Below, piece by piece: positions 22,256 to 31,372 of a stretch of DNA of 64,000 nt. The notes under the pieces were generated by a model. It ran no database searches and was not told the origin of the DNA. It worked only from the letters and a program-made list of their open reading frames with translations. The position numbers and the translations under genes are program-made. Each line of letters starts with the position of its first letter. Within the stretch, counting starts at the first letter, position 1. Source of the DNA: a virus; IMG/VR virus record IMGVR_UViG_3300010354_000057, positions 1 through 64,000 of that record; one strand, given 5' to 3'.

Positions 22256-25200
22256 ATGAACATAAATTCTAAAAAACTTCTACCTCCATCTAAGAATAGT
22301 GATAGTCAGAGAATAAGTGCTGATAAATTTTTAGTACCAGTTAAAAATATACAATATAAAAATATTGTAAAATTATCTGAAAATAAAGAAGATCAAAAAC
22401 AAAAAATTGGTAAAGGTGGATTAAAAGATGATTTACTTTCTATAAAAGAATCTGTTCTTTCTATAGAGAAAGTATTATCTAAAACGATACAATTACAAAA
22501 AGATCAAGCAATAAAAGATAGAATACAAAAAGAAAATCAGAGAAGAACTGAAAAGGAAGAAAAATCTGAGAAGAAAAAAGATTATGGATTTAAGATATTA
22601 AAAAATATACCAAAACCAAAACTTGGCATTATTGATTGGATAAAGAGATTTGTTTTGAACATGTTTTTGGGTTATCTTGCTGTAAGAATAATAGATTATT
22701 TGCCAACTTTAATATCAATAGCAAGTAAAATAACACCAGTAATAAATTTTATTGGTTGGATGGGTAAAAATTTAATAAAAGGTTTGATAGATTTTATTGA
22801 TTGGGGATATAAAGCATATGATGCTACCCGAGGATTTGTAAAACAATTAGGTGGTGCTGGAGCAGAAAAAGTATTTGATGATTTCTCTAAAAATTTAAAT
22901 GAAGTTCTCAATTATACAATAGTTGCTGCTCTTGGTATTGCCGCTCTTGCTAATAAAGTGCAAGACAAACATCCAAATGGTAAAGGAACTAATAGGCAGC
23001 AATCTAGAGATCCTCGTACTAACAAACCAATACCAGTAAACAAAAAAGGAAGATATTCTTTCTATAAGAGTGGTGGTGCTTATCATCAAGAGGTTTTCAA
23101 AAAAACTGATTGGTCTGATGCCCAATATAATGCAAACCAAAATAAAATAATGCGAAGATACGCCGAAAGATATGGGCGTGATGCAGCAGTTGATAAATTT
23201 GGTAAAGAAAGTGTTAAAGATCTTGGTGGAAAATATGGAAGATCTAAACTATCAAACGTTGCAAGAGCGGGTGCTGTTAAATTAGTTGGTAAATCTGGTG
23301 CAAAAACAGTATTAAAATTTGTCAGACCTCTTTTAAAAAGACTTCCATTTATTGGAGCACTTATTGATTTTGGAATTTCAGTTGCTCTTGGTGAACCTTT
23401 GGGTAGGGCAGCATTCTCTGCAATAGGTGCTGCTCTTTTAGGTACAATTGGTACTGGATTTGGTGGTCCTGTTGGTGCAGTTCTTGGTGGACTTGCTGGA
23501 GATTGGGCAGGTGGTAAACTTTATGATATTTTATTTAAAGGTAAAAAAGATCAAGGAAAACAAAAAGTTAAAGGTAAAGCACAAGGCGGTGCGGTTACTC
23601 CTACCAGAGGTGGGACTGCTGTTGGTGGATCTGTTGGTAGGACATTAAAAGTAACAAGGAACACACCAAAACCACCCAAATTACAAGCACCTAAATCTGA
23701 TCCTGGTAAAAATATTGGTGGTGAAAGAGTAATTGATAAGGTATTTCCTAAAGAAAATCCAAATGCAATGGATCAAATTAGTCCTCTTAGATCTTTAAAA
23801 ACCACATCAAGTATGTTGAAAAGTGGGCAATCTACATTGTTAAGTCAAACTATGGCCGTTGGTGTTGATCTTGCTATGGGTCAAAAACCAACTAAAGCAT
23901 TTTATTCTAAGTATGGTAAAGCATTTGGTGCTTTCATACAAGAATTAGTTGATACTAATATGGAAGTGACAACCCAAGATACAGCAAGATCTATTCTTGC
24001 TATGGCTAGTGGTGGTGTTGTTCCTTCTAATTTACCTTCTAGAGGACCAAACTTCGGAGCAAAAGTTGGTGAAATATTATCAAATACATTTTCTAATTTA
24101 GTTGACAAACAATCAGCATCTATTCTTAATGCTTTGAGGGAAGAATCTAATAAGAAACCTATTTCGGGTCCAGATAAAAGTGATCCTACATTAGAAGATG
24201 ATGAAGATGGTGGTGGTGGCGGTATGACCGAAGGTACATGGGGACCTTTGCTAGATCTTATTGCTGGAAAAGAATCTGGTGGTAATTATGAGGCAATGTA
24301 TCCAAGCACCAAACTTCCTGGTGCTACCAAAATGACAATTGCTGAAGTTGCCAGAAGAGCAACAGGTGCTGTTGGTAAGTATCAACAACTTCCACAATAT
24401 CTTGTTAACAGGGCTAGGGCAGCTGGACTGGATCCAAATAAAGATCTCTATAGTCCAGAAAATCAAGAAAAGATTATTATTAATGTTAATATTAAGGGAA
24501 GAGGTGGTCAAAAATGGTTGGATAATAAAATAAGTGATGAAGAATTTATGCAAGGATTGTCACAAGAGTTTGCATCTTTACCAAACGCACAAGGTAAATT
24601 TTATTATCCTGGACAAAGAAGTTCAATGACTGCTGCAAAAGTAAAAGCTGCTCTTGCTAAAGTTAAGAAAGGTGGATATTCTCAAGCAGAACTAGCATCT
24701 GGTAAAGGTGGTGGTACTGATACTGGAAGTTACACGCAACTTTCAAATAACCCAGATGCTAAAAGAGGGTCAAAACTTGCTGGAGAACTTGGTAGATTTT
24801 TGGATAAAAAAGGTTTAGGTAATTGGGGATCTGGTGTGCATCAACACCCAGAACACCCTCCATGGCCAAGAGAAAGTGGTCATAGTCCTGGATCTTTACA
24901 TTATGCATCTAAAGGAGCAAGAGCAATTGATATTGGTGGATATGGAAGAAGTCGTGGTTACTCTGATCAAGAGCAAATTCTTGCAGGGATTGCTCAATTT
25001 AATAAGATGAAGGGTGTAAAACCAGTTCAACTACTTAAGGATGGATATCCTGGTCATGATAATCATGTTCACGTTGCTTATAAGCATGGTGGATTGGTAA
25101 CAAAACCAACACATGCTTTAATTGGTGAAACTGGAAAACCTGAAATGGTATTAGATCCAGATACAACTAAAACAATGAATAAAGAATATCCTGGAATGTT

Positions 25201-25417
25201 AGCAAAATTAAATGCTGCAAAAAATAAAAAACAAATATCTGATGTTTTAAATTCATACGCTTCTTATGAAAATAATGATAATAATGTTACTTTAGTTTTA
25301 GTTCCAATAGAAAAAGTTGTAAATAATACTATAACTAAACAATCTCCACCAGGACCACCAAGATTTGGTAGTACCTTTTCTTCTGATGCATTAAACATCG
25401 AAACTTTACTAGCATGA
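22256..25417 (+). CDS. Tape-measure-like tail hub protein B with muralytic domains (1053 aa)
   Basis: Layout resembles the preceding protein: charged N-terminus, coiled coil (~70-115), hydrophobic segments at ~125-160 and a Gly/Ala-rich one at ~370-425, and a late GETGKPEMVLDP motif. Two enzymatic-looking domains are added. Residues ~660-790 (LLDLIAGKESGGNYEAM, GAVGKYQQLP) look like a lysozyme/transglycosylase fold with a catalytic-type Glu in GKESGG. Residues ~830-945 (GARAIDIGGYG, DNHVHVAYKHGG) resemble an M15/VanY-type or related peptidase with a D-x-G...HxH pattern. It may open the peptidoglycan during DNA injection. Confidence 0.7.
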   Translation: MNINSKKLLPPSKNSDSQRISADKFLVPVKNIQYKNIVKLSENKEDQKQKIGKGGLKDDLLSIKESVLSIEKVLSKTIQLQKDQAIKDRIQKENQRRTEKEEKSEKKKDYGFKILKNIPKPKLGIIDWIKRFVLNMFLGYLAVRIIDYLPTLISIASKITPVINFIGWMGKNLIKGLIDFIDWGYKAYDATRGFVKQLGGAGAEKVFDDFSKNLNEVLNYTIVAALGIAALANKVQDKHPNGKGTNRQQSRDPRTNKPIPVNKKGRYSFYKSGGAYHQEVFKKTDWSDAQYNANQNKIMRRYAERYGRDAAVDKFGKESVKDLGGKYGRSKLSNVARAGAVKLVGKSGAKTVLKFVRPLLKRLPFIGALIDFGISVALGEPLGRAAFSAIGAALLGTIGTGFGGPVGAVLGGLAGDWAGGKLYDILFKGKKDQGKQKVKGKAQGGAVTPTRGGTAVGGSVGRTLKVTRNTPKPPKLQAPKSDPGKNIGGERVIDKVFPKENPNAMDQISPLRSLKTTSSMLKSGQSTLLSQTMAVGVDLAMGQKPTKAFYSKYGKAFGAFIQELVDTNMEVTTQDTARSILAMASGGVVPSNLPSRGPNFGAKVGEILSNTFSNLVDKQSASILNALREESNKKPISGPDKSDPTLEDDEDGGGGGMTEGTWGPLLDLIAGKESGGNYEAMYPSTKLPGATKMTIAEVARRATGAVGKYQQLPQYLVNRARAAGLDPNKDLYSPENQEKIIINVNIKGRGGQKWLDNKISDEEFMQGLSQEFASLPNAQGKFYYPGQRSSMTAAKVKAALAKVKKGGYSQAELASGKGGGTDTGSYTQLSNNPDAKRGSKLAGELGRFLDKKGLGNWGSGVHQHPEHPPWPRESGHSPGSLHYASKGARAIDIGGYGRSRGYSDQEQILAGIAQFNKMKGVKPVQLLKDGYPGHDNHVHVAYKHGGLVTKPTHALIGETGKPEMVLDPDTTKTMNKEYPGMLAKLNAAKNKKQISDVLNSYASYENNDNNVTLVLVPIEKVVNNTITKQSPPGPPRFGSTFSSDALNIETLLA

Positions 25418-26718
25418 GCACTCCAAATATTGCTGCAAATCCAGCAAACATTTCAATATTTAAAATATACTCTAATATAAATGGTAATTCTTCTGATGTA
25501 AAAGGTGGAGTTGTAAATTTATCTTATTATGAAAGCGTACTTGAAAATACTGTTAGAGTTACCGCTACAATCGTAGATACTGGGAACTCTGGTGAAGGAT
25601 CTAATACATCTAATGTATTACAATTATTACAATTATCTGGTTTTGAAAGAGTTGAACTTGAATTTATTGATAATCAACCAGAAGAAAATAAAATTAGATT
25701 TACTGGGGATAAATCTCTTTACATATCGAAGATAAGAAATATATTTTCCCACACACAGAAGACTGCTTTTACTATAGATCTCGTTACAAAAGAGTTTTTA
25801 ATCAACGAGCAAGAAAGCAGTCTTGTATATAAAAGATACGATGGAGAAATATCTAGTTCGGTCAAGAAAATAGTAAAAGATTATTTAAAAAGCAGTAAAA
25901 CAGTTTTTACTGATACTACTATTAACAAATATAATTTTATTGGTGATGCAAAAAAACCAATGAGATTATGTACTGAAATGGCAAGATTTTGTATACCAGA
26001 TGGTGTCCCTAATGCAAAAGGAAAGGTTGCTGGATATTTATTTTTTGAAACATATGATGGATATAATTTTAAGTCGATTGATAAGTTATTTGATTCTAAA
26101 AGAGGATATAAATCATACATTTATAATATGAATACTGGTCTTCCTTCTGGATACACTGGGAAGATATTGGAATATTATGCTGATAAAACGATAGATGTTC
26201 AAAAAAGAATGGTTGTTGGTGGATATGGAACTAAACTTGAAGGTTTTGATCCTTACACAGACAGATTTGGATATGCATTAGTTGATTCTGAAAAACAACC
26301 ACAATTAGGTGGAAAAACAATGCCAAAATTGGCATCTGGTTTTAGTGGACCATCTAGAAAATCTATAAGAAGATTGGATGTTGGACAATTGCCAGATGGA
26401 TCATCAAGTCAAGAACAATTAAAAGGTGCATTTGTTCAAAATTTAGACGCTGGTAATGTCATTGCACAATCTGCAATGAGATATAATCAATTATTTACTT
26501 TAGTGATGACAATAACTATTGCTGGTGATATTTCAATCAGAGCTGGAGATTTAATATACTGTGATTTCCCTGGAACTACACCAAAGGATAATCCTCAACC
26601 AGATAAGGAAATAAGTGGTATATATATGATATCCGATGTTTGCCATTTTATAGAACCAAAAAGAACATTTACAAAGATGAATCTGGTTCGCGGATCATTT
26701 GGAAGAACACCAAAATAA
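25414..26718 (+). CDS. 27: Baseplate hub protein, gp27-like
   Basis: The pattern of a gp27/phage late-control-D type protein is visible: an N-terminal beta domain (YYESVLENTVRVTATIVDTG), the Glu-rich central FERVELEFIDNQPEENKIRF, TMxAGDISIRAGDLIYCDF-like segment and the final SGIYMISDVCHFIEPKRTF. Position before the OB-fold gp5 gene matches the gp27-gp5 pairing of T4, in which gp27 trimers hold the gp5 needle. The ATG overlaps the upstream stop codon. Length (434) is close to T4 gp27 (391). Confidence 0.8.
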   Translation: MSTPNIAANPANISIFKIYSNINGNSSDVKGGVVNLSYYESVLENTVRVTATIVDTGNSGEGSNTSNVLQLLQLSGFERVELEFIDNQPEENKIRFTGDKSLYISKIRNIFSHTQKTAFTIDLVTKEFLINEQESSLVYKRYDGEISSSVKKIVKDYLKSSKTVFTDTTINKYNFIGDAKKPMRLCTEMARFCIPDGVPNAKGKVAGYLFFETYDGYNFKSIDKLFDSKRGYKSYIYNMNTGLPSGYTGKILEYYADKTIDVQKRMVVGGYGTKLEGFDPYTDRFGYALVDSEKQPQLGGKTMPKLASGFSGPSRKSIRRLDVGQLPDGSSSQEQLKGAFVQNLDAGNVIAQSAMRYNQLFTLVMTITIAGDISIRAGDLIYCDFPGTTPKDNPQPDKEISGIYMISDVCHFIEPKRTFTKMNLVRGSFGRTPK

Positions 26719-26730
26719 AGGTTTAATCCT

Positions 26731-26943
26731 ATGGATAATATTAACAATCACATAGAACACGATAAAAAATTGCTTGATGATCCAACTATTTCTTCACAAG
26801 CAAGAAGACATACACAGGAGGAATTAACCTCTTTAGAAAAATATAAGGAACGTCATCCAGAAGATGACCACGATCCAACTGCTCTAGAACTTTATTGTGA
26901 TGAAAATCCAGAAGCTCTTGAATGTAGGATTTACGAAAACTGA
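26731..26943 (+). CDS. CP12-like small protein in the baseplate cluster, 70 aa
   Basis: The C-terminus LELYCDENPEALECRIYEN contains the CP12 C-x8-C signature (C56, C65) and its surrounding NPEAxECRxYE residues. Host CP12 uses this disulphide loop to bind GAPDH and, with PRK, shut down the Calvin cycle in the dark; cyanophage CP12 proteins are known. Here the N-terminal cysteine pair and the PRK-binding AWD motif are missing, being replaced by a charged helical stretch (HDKKLLDDPTISSQARRH). It sits between gp27 and gp5 and overlaps gp5 by one base, so a virion-related role is also possible. Confidence 0.65.
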   Translation: MDNINNHIEHDKKLLDDPTISSQARRHTQEELTSLEKYKERHPEDDHDPTALELYCDENPEALECRIYEN

Positions 26944-29303
26944 TGGAATTTACTGGATCTCTTTTTGATACTAATGCCCATGTTAATTACTGGGAAGGTA
27001 TTGTAGTTGATAGAAATGAATGGCCAAGAACAGATAACCCAATAAAAGATGCTAAAGAACTTAATAATTGGGGTTATCGTGTCAAGGTAAGAATACAAGG
27101 AATTCATCCTGCAGATAAAAATATATTACCAGATTCTAAATTACCATGGATAGAACTTCCTGGAAGTTTTTTTGGTAGTGGGCATAGAGGAACTGGATTA
27201 ACACCAGGCGTTACTCAGGGATCAATTGTCTGGGGAATTTGGGCAGTACCTTCACTTAAAAAAACTCCAATCATTCTTGGAGTAAAACAAAATAATGAGC
27301 AGACTAATTTAAAGAGGAAGCAAGAGGGTGGATTTGATCCTTTCAGTGGATTTAGTGATACTGATACTGTTCCAGGTTATTCTGTTCCATTAGTTGAAGG
27401 AAATCCATTAGAGGGAATTGCTTTTGGTAATTACTGGAACCAGTCTGATGCTGGTAAAATGGAGGAATATACTTTTGGTATAGATTCTCCCAAACCATGT
27501 ACAACAACTCCTTTGTCAGAAATACAACTTACCATACAATCTTTGATACAAAAAATTGAAAAGGTGCAGAGGCAGTTATCTACATGGAAAAACGCTGCAC
27601 AAAGTTGGATTTCCGACAAGCAAGCCTATATTAATAACTTAATTGAACAAGCAGCAAAAAAAGTTGCTGAAGGTATTAGGTGGTTAATGGAAACCATCAG
27701 AAAATATGTGATGGAATATGTGCAAGATAAGATTAAAAAGTTATACTTTTTAATTAACCCTTCTGATAGAGATAAGGCAAAAACTGCTCAAGATAAAGTA
27801 GTTGAATTAATAACATGTCTATTCAATAAGATTATTAATGGTTTATTGGGAATAGTATTGGGTTTATTGAAAAATGCTGTAGGTAAATTTATTAATGTTC
27901 CTCAATGTGTTGTTGAAAATATTATGTCTTCACTGTTAGGAAATCTTTTTGGATTTTTAGGTGGAGCAATAGACAATATATTAAGTTCTATATCATCTTT
28001 AGTTGGTAGTGCTATTAGTGTTGCTGAGGGTATTCTTGGATTAATCAAATCTATTCTTGGATTTTTCTCATGCGATGATCAGAATGAATGCCCAGAAACA
28101 ACACAATGGAATTTATGGGATGGTGGAAAACCCGCTACAACTTTTGATTTAGAATCTATATTTAATGAGGCAAAAAATATTGCTTCTAGTGTTCAAAATA
28201 TTGTAGATCCAGATAATTTTACTTTTGATTTTAGTGGTTTATTCTCTCAACTTTCAAGTGGAGTTAATAGTTGCTTTACTGGACCTGTTTTGTGTGGTCC
28301 ACCCAGAGTAGAATTTTTTGGTGGTGGTGGAAAAGGTGCTACTGCAAATGCAATAGTGAGTGCTGCTGGTGAGATATTAGGTGTTGATGTTATCACTCCT
28401 GGATCTGGATACACTAAAGCACCTTTTGTGAATATTGTTGATGACTGTGGTAAAGGAAAAGGTGCTGTTGTAAAAGCTGTTATTGGAACTCCTGCTGGAG
28501 GTTCTGGTGATGGGACTGGTGATGGTGGTGGAACTGGAGGAAATGGTACTGGTACGGGTACTGGAACTGGTACTGGAACTGGAGGAACTGGTGCTGGTAC
28601 TGGTACTGGAACTGATGGGACGGGAACTGGGGTAGGGGCAACTACCACAACAGATGGAACATTTGGTGTTATTGCTGTAATTGTTGAAGAACCTGGTTTC
28701 GATTATATTAGTTCTCCTGATGGAGACTTGGGTGGTGATGGTAGAATATGGGCTACATCGGACCAAACAATAGTTAGAAGAAGTGATGGTACTTATGACG
28801 AACCATATAATACTGCTGATGAAATATTATATTTAACTGACGGTGATTTAGTGAGCACCCCAGAAGATAGAAGTGGAATTAATTTATTAACTGGCGGTAG
28901 AGGGGGTGTTGGTGATGAAGGTGATTTTGTTATTCGCAAATTTCCTAGTAGTACTATAGGGGAATATCCAGTTTTTCTTTATCTTTGTGGTGTTGATGTA
29001 GTTAGGTCTGGTATTAATTATTCACCAACAGATAAAATTATAATTGAACCTAATATTAATGGTGCTATTCTTCAACCTGTTTGGGGTCCTTTTGGGGTAT
29101 TAGAAAAAGTAAATGTCCTATCTCCTGGAATAGGATTTACAGAGAGACCACAAATATATGTTGAAAGTGATACTGGATATAATGCTCAACTTAATCCAGT
29201 ATTCTGTGTAAATAGAGTAGGTGATGATACTGTTGGATCTTTACCACCAGATCTTACTCCAGATAAAATAGTAAAAGTTGTAGACTGTGTTGGAATAGTT
29301 TAA
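26943..29303 (+). CDS. 5: Baseplate hub/needle protein gp5 with OB-fold, no lysozyme domain seen
   Basis: Residues 1-120 show the gp5 OB-fold: YWEGIVVDRNEWPRTDNP, GYRVKVRIQGIHPADKNIL, LPWIELPGSFFGSGHRGTG and GSIVWGIWAVPSLKKTP. No T4-type lysozyme domain is visible. Residues ~185-380 are helical with long hydrophobic segments (LGNLFGFLGGAIDNILSSIS). A GxGY repeat (VITPGSGYTKAPFVNI) precedes a Gly/Thr-repeat linker, and the rest is beta-rich. In T4, gp5 forms the cell-puncturing needle on gp27. At 786 residues it is larger than T4 gp5 (575). Confidence 0.8.
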   Translation: MEFTGSLFDTNAHVNYWEGIVVDRNEWPRTDNPIKDAKELNNWGYRVKVRIQGIHPADKNILPDSKLPWIELPGSFFGSGHRGTGLTPGVTQGSIVWGIWAVPSLKKTPIILGVKQNNEQTNLKRKQEGGFDPFSGFSDTDTVPGYSVPLVEGNPLEGIAFGNYWNQSDAGKMEEYTFGIDSPKPCTTTPLSEIQLTIQSLIQKIEKVQRQLSTWKNAAQSWISDKQAYINNLIEQAAKKVAEGIRWLMETIRKYVMEYVQDKIKKLYFLINPSDRDKAKTAQDKVVELITCLFNKIINGLLGIVLGLLKNAVGKFINVPQCVVENIMSSLLGNLFGFLGGAIDNILSSISSLVGSAISVAEGILGLIKSILGFFSCDDQNECPETTQWNLWDGGKPATTFDLESIFNEAKNIASSVQNIVDPDNFTFDFSGLFSQLSSGVNSCFTGPVLCGPPRVEFFGGGGKGATANAIVSAAGEILGVDVITPGSGYTKAPFVNIVDDCGKGKGAVVKAVIGTPAGGSGDGTGDGGGTGGNGTGTGTGTGTGTGGTGAGTGTGTDGTGTGVGATTTTDGTFGVIAVIVEEPGFDYISSPDGDLGGDGRIWATSDQTIVRRSDGTYDEPYNTADEILYLTDGDLVSTPEDRSGINLLTGGRGGVGDEGDFVIRKFPSSTIGEYPVFLYLCGVDVVRSGINYSPTDKIIIEPNINGAILQPVWGPFGVLEKVNVLSPGIGFTERPQIYVESDTGYNAQLNPVFCVNRVGDDTVGSLPPDLTPDKIVKVVDCVGIV
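28503..28640 (+). repeat. Gly-Thr coding repeat inside gp5
   Basis: Tandem GGTACTGGAACT-like units code for an alternating Gly-Thr tract of about 40 residues. The coding tract is imperfect at DNA level and would form a flexible linker. It produces long but meaningless Pro-Val and Ser-Thr frames on the other strand. Confidence 0.9.
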
Positions 29304-29881
29304 TGGCAAAACCTAAAACAGAAGCAAGAAGATTTGGCACACATGAAGGTGAAATAAAATTTGGTCATGTTGACATGAATGGTTCAATGTCTGGGGTTCA
29401 ATTAAGAAATGGACCACCAGGACCAGAAGCAGAACATTTTATGCAGTTTTGTTCTACTGGTAAGATGAAAGGTGGAACAATTAATCGTTGCCCAACAGTA
29501 TATCAAATACATTGTGCTGAAAAATCTGTTGATGGGATAGGATTTATATTAAACGTTGCTGATGGTGACATTGTTTTACGTGCTGCCAACGGAAGAATAA
29601 GATTAATAGCAGATAATATTGATCTAAAAGCAAGAGGAAAGAATGGTAAAAATGGTTTTATAAACTTTGATGCCGATGAAAAAGTTGTAATGAGAGCAAA
29701 AAATATAGAAGTAAATGGAACATCAGTTGTTAAATTCTTTTCTTCTGGATTGTGTGAAATCGTTGGTAAAAATACTTTAAATTTTTACGGTGGATTAGTT
29801 GACTGTGCTGATGGTGCAACAACTGGATTAAATTCTAAACATACTTCTGGCTTAGAACTTCAAGAAATGCTTACCTTATAA
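29303..29881 (+). CDS. Beta-helix spike protein (gp5 C-terminal-like)
   Basis: The protein begins in an ATGG overlap with gp5. Its middle is a run of short alternating strands (GDIVLRAANGRIRLIADNID, then EKVVMRAKNIEVNGTS) typical of the intertwined beta-helix of gp5C and VgrG spikes. T4 gp5 carries its needle on the same chain; here the needle seems to be encoded separately. Four Cys in the later part (FSSGLCEIVG, GLVDCADG and others) could suit metal or disulphide. Trimerisation is an inference from the family. Confidence 0.65.
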   Translation: MAKPKTEARRFGTHEGEIKFGHVDMNGSMSGVQLRNGPPGPEAEHFMQFCSTGKMKGGTINRCPTVYQIHCAEKSVDGIGFILNVADGDIVLRAANGRIRLIADNIDLKARGKNGKNGFINFDADEKVVMRAKNIEVNGTSVVKFFSSGLCEIVGKNTLNFYGGLVDCADGATTGLNSKHTSGLELQEMLTL

Positions 29882-29885
29882 AAAT

Positions 29886-30569
29886 ATGAAACTACCAGAC
29901 ATAGAAATAGGAAAAAGATTATTCCTCGGTAAAGGTAATCCAACTCAAGTTTTAGGTGTTGGACCAACTGAGGTAAGAGGATCTGGATATTTGGAGGGTC
30001 CGACTGTAACTGGAGACCCATCACTATTTAAACCACTACCGCAAGAAATGGCCACTGTTATGTGTGGTCCAACTAAGAACCCAGACGTTGTGAAAGTTGG
30101 GACAATACCATTTCTTTCTCTTTTTGTTCAAACTTATGCCAGAATAAAATCGTTTTTAAAAGTTGATTTATTGTTATCAGTGAAATTAATCAAAGCTGAT
30201 ATAATTTATACTAATGTTTTGATGGCAAATACTAAAAATTTTGTAATAGATCATCCATTAAAAGAAGGTAAGAAATTAGTTCATGGATGTCTTGAAGGTC
30301 CAGAACATTCGGTATATGTGAGAGGTAGATTAATTGATAAAAACGTGATAGAATTGCCAGATTATTGGGTTGGTTTAGTTGATGAGAGTACAATAACTGT
30401 ATCATTAACACCAATTTCTGCTGAGCAATCCTTATTTGTTAAAAATATACAAAACAATACTATTACAATTGGTGGATATGATACTGAATTTGGTCCGCTA
30501 CCAATCAATTGTTTTTATCATGTATTTGCTGAAAGAAAAGATGTAAATAAATTAGAAACTGAGATATAA
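29886..30569 (+). CDS. Virion structural protein with fibre-type C-terminal domain (A)
   Basis: The C-terminal half KNFVIDHPLKEGKKLVHGCL, CLEGPEHSVYVRGRLIDKN, IELPDYWVGLVDESTITVSL is shared with the next gene's product (KSFDIPHPSKDDHRLRYVCL etc.), so the two are paralogs. This domain is common at the C-termini of cyanophage tail and baseplate proteins. The N-terminal half is unrelated between the two, so the domain is probably a portable trimerisation or assembly unit. Confidence 0.7.
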   Translation: MKLPDIEIGKRLFLGKGNPTQVLGVGPTEVRGSGYLEGPTVTGDPSLFKPLPQEMATVMCGPTKNPDVVKVGTIPFLSLFVQTYARIKSFLKVDLLLSVKLIKADIIYTNVLMANTKNFVIDHPLKEGKKLVHGCLEGPEHSVYVRGRLIDKNVIELPDYWVGLVDESTITVSLTPISAEQSLFVKNIQNNTITIGGYDTEFGPLPINCFYHVFAERKDVNKLETEI

Positions 30570-30571
30570 TT

Positions 30572-31372
30572 ATGCCAGGATTTCCATTTAAAAATTATGG
30601 TACTTTCACAGGACCAGCAAAAAATTATGTTTTTAATGATAGTGATGCTACTTGGTGGAGTGACATTCCCATTGACACTTCTTTTAAATTAACTGATATT
30701 GGAGTTTTATTTTTTAATAACCAGGCGGATTATGCGTATTTTCACCTCTATGGTGTGTCAACAGCGTTAGTTACATTTGAAAAGAATAGTGGAGACTTAC
30801 CCAATTTACTTGCAAATATTCAAAATACAATATTTAATGGGAATATAATTATCAATGGAACAACAGTAGCGAATGATAATATCGTATGTAATGCTAACGT
30901 TGCCTGTAATGGAGTTTTAAATCTATCTGGAGTTGGAAATGCTGCTTCATACATGACAACTACCAGAACAATTGCACAATCTAAAAAATCTTTTGACATT
31001 CCTCATCCATCAAAAGATGATCATAGACTTAGGTATGTTTGTTTAGAAGGTCCAGCAGCAGAAGTTTATATTAGAGGTAAATTGGAGAATGAGAATGTTA
31101 TATCTTTACCAGAATATTGGACCGACTTAATTGATCAGGAAACAATAGGTGTGTCACTAACACCTATTGGGTATCATCAAGAATTGTTTGTAGAAAAAAT
31201 AGAATGGGGATCTAGAATTATTATTAAAAACAATTCTGGTGGATCTGTAAACTGTTATTATACTGTTACTGCAGAAAGAAAAGATACTCCAAAAAATATT
31301 CCAGAATACAAGGGGTTGACACCTAATGATTATCCAGGAGATAATAGTACATATAATGTAAATGGTTTATAG
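30572..31372 (+). CDS. Virion structural protein with fibre-type C-terminal domain (B)
   Basis: The C-terminal domain (residues ~135-245) is paralogous to that of the preceding gene. The first ~130 residues form a beta-rich section including repeated short units (NANVACNGVLNLSGVGNAAS). It probably forms part of a short fibre or tail spike. The stop codon overlaps the GTG start of the following oxygenase gene. Confidence 0.7.
   Translation: MPGFPFKNYGTFTGPAKNYVFNDSDATWWSDIPIDTSFKLTDIGVLFFNNQADYAYFHLYGVSTALVTFEKNSGDLPNLLANIQNTIFNGNIIINGTTVANDNIVCNANVACNGVLNLSGVGNAASYMTTTRTIAQSKKSFDIPHPSKDDHRLRYVCLEGPAAEVYIRGKLENENVISLPEYWTDLIDQETIGVSLTPIGYHQELFVEKIEWGSRIIIKNNSGGSVNCYYTVTAERKDTPKNIPEYKGLTPNDYPGDNSTYNVNGL

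Noticed and set aside
28247-28766. Long minus-strand frames rich in Pro-Val or Ser-Thr opposite gp5
   Set aside because: They are products of the Gly-Thr coding repeat on the plus strand and have no start context or conserved sequence.
26943-29303. T4-type lysozyme domain in gp5
   Set aside because: No lysozyme catalytic motif could be seen between the OB-fold and the hydrophobic section.
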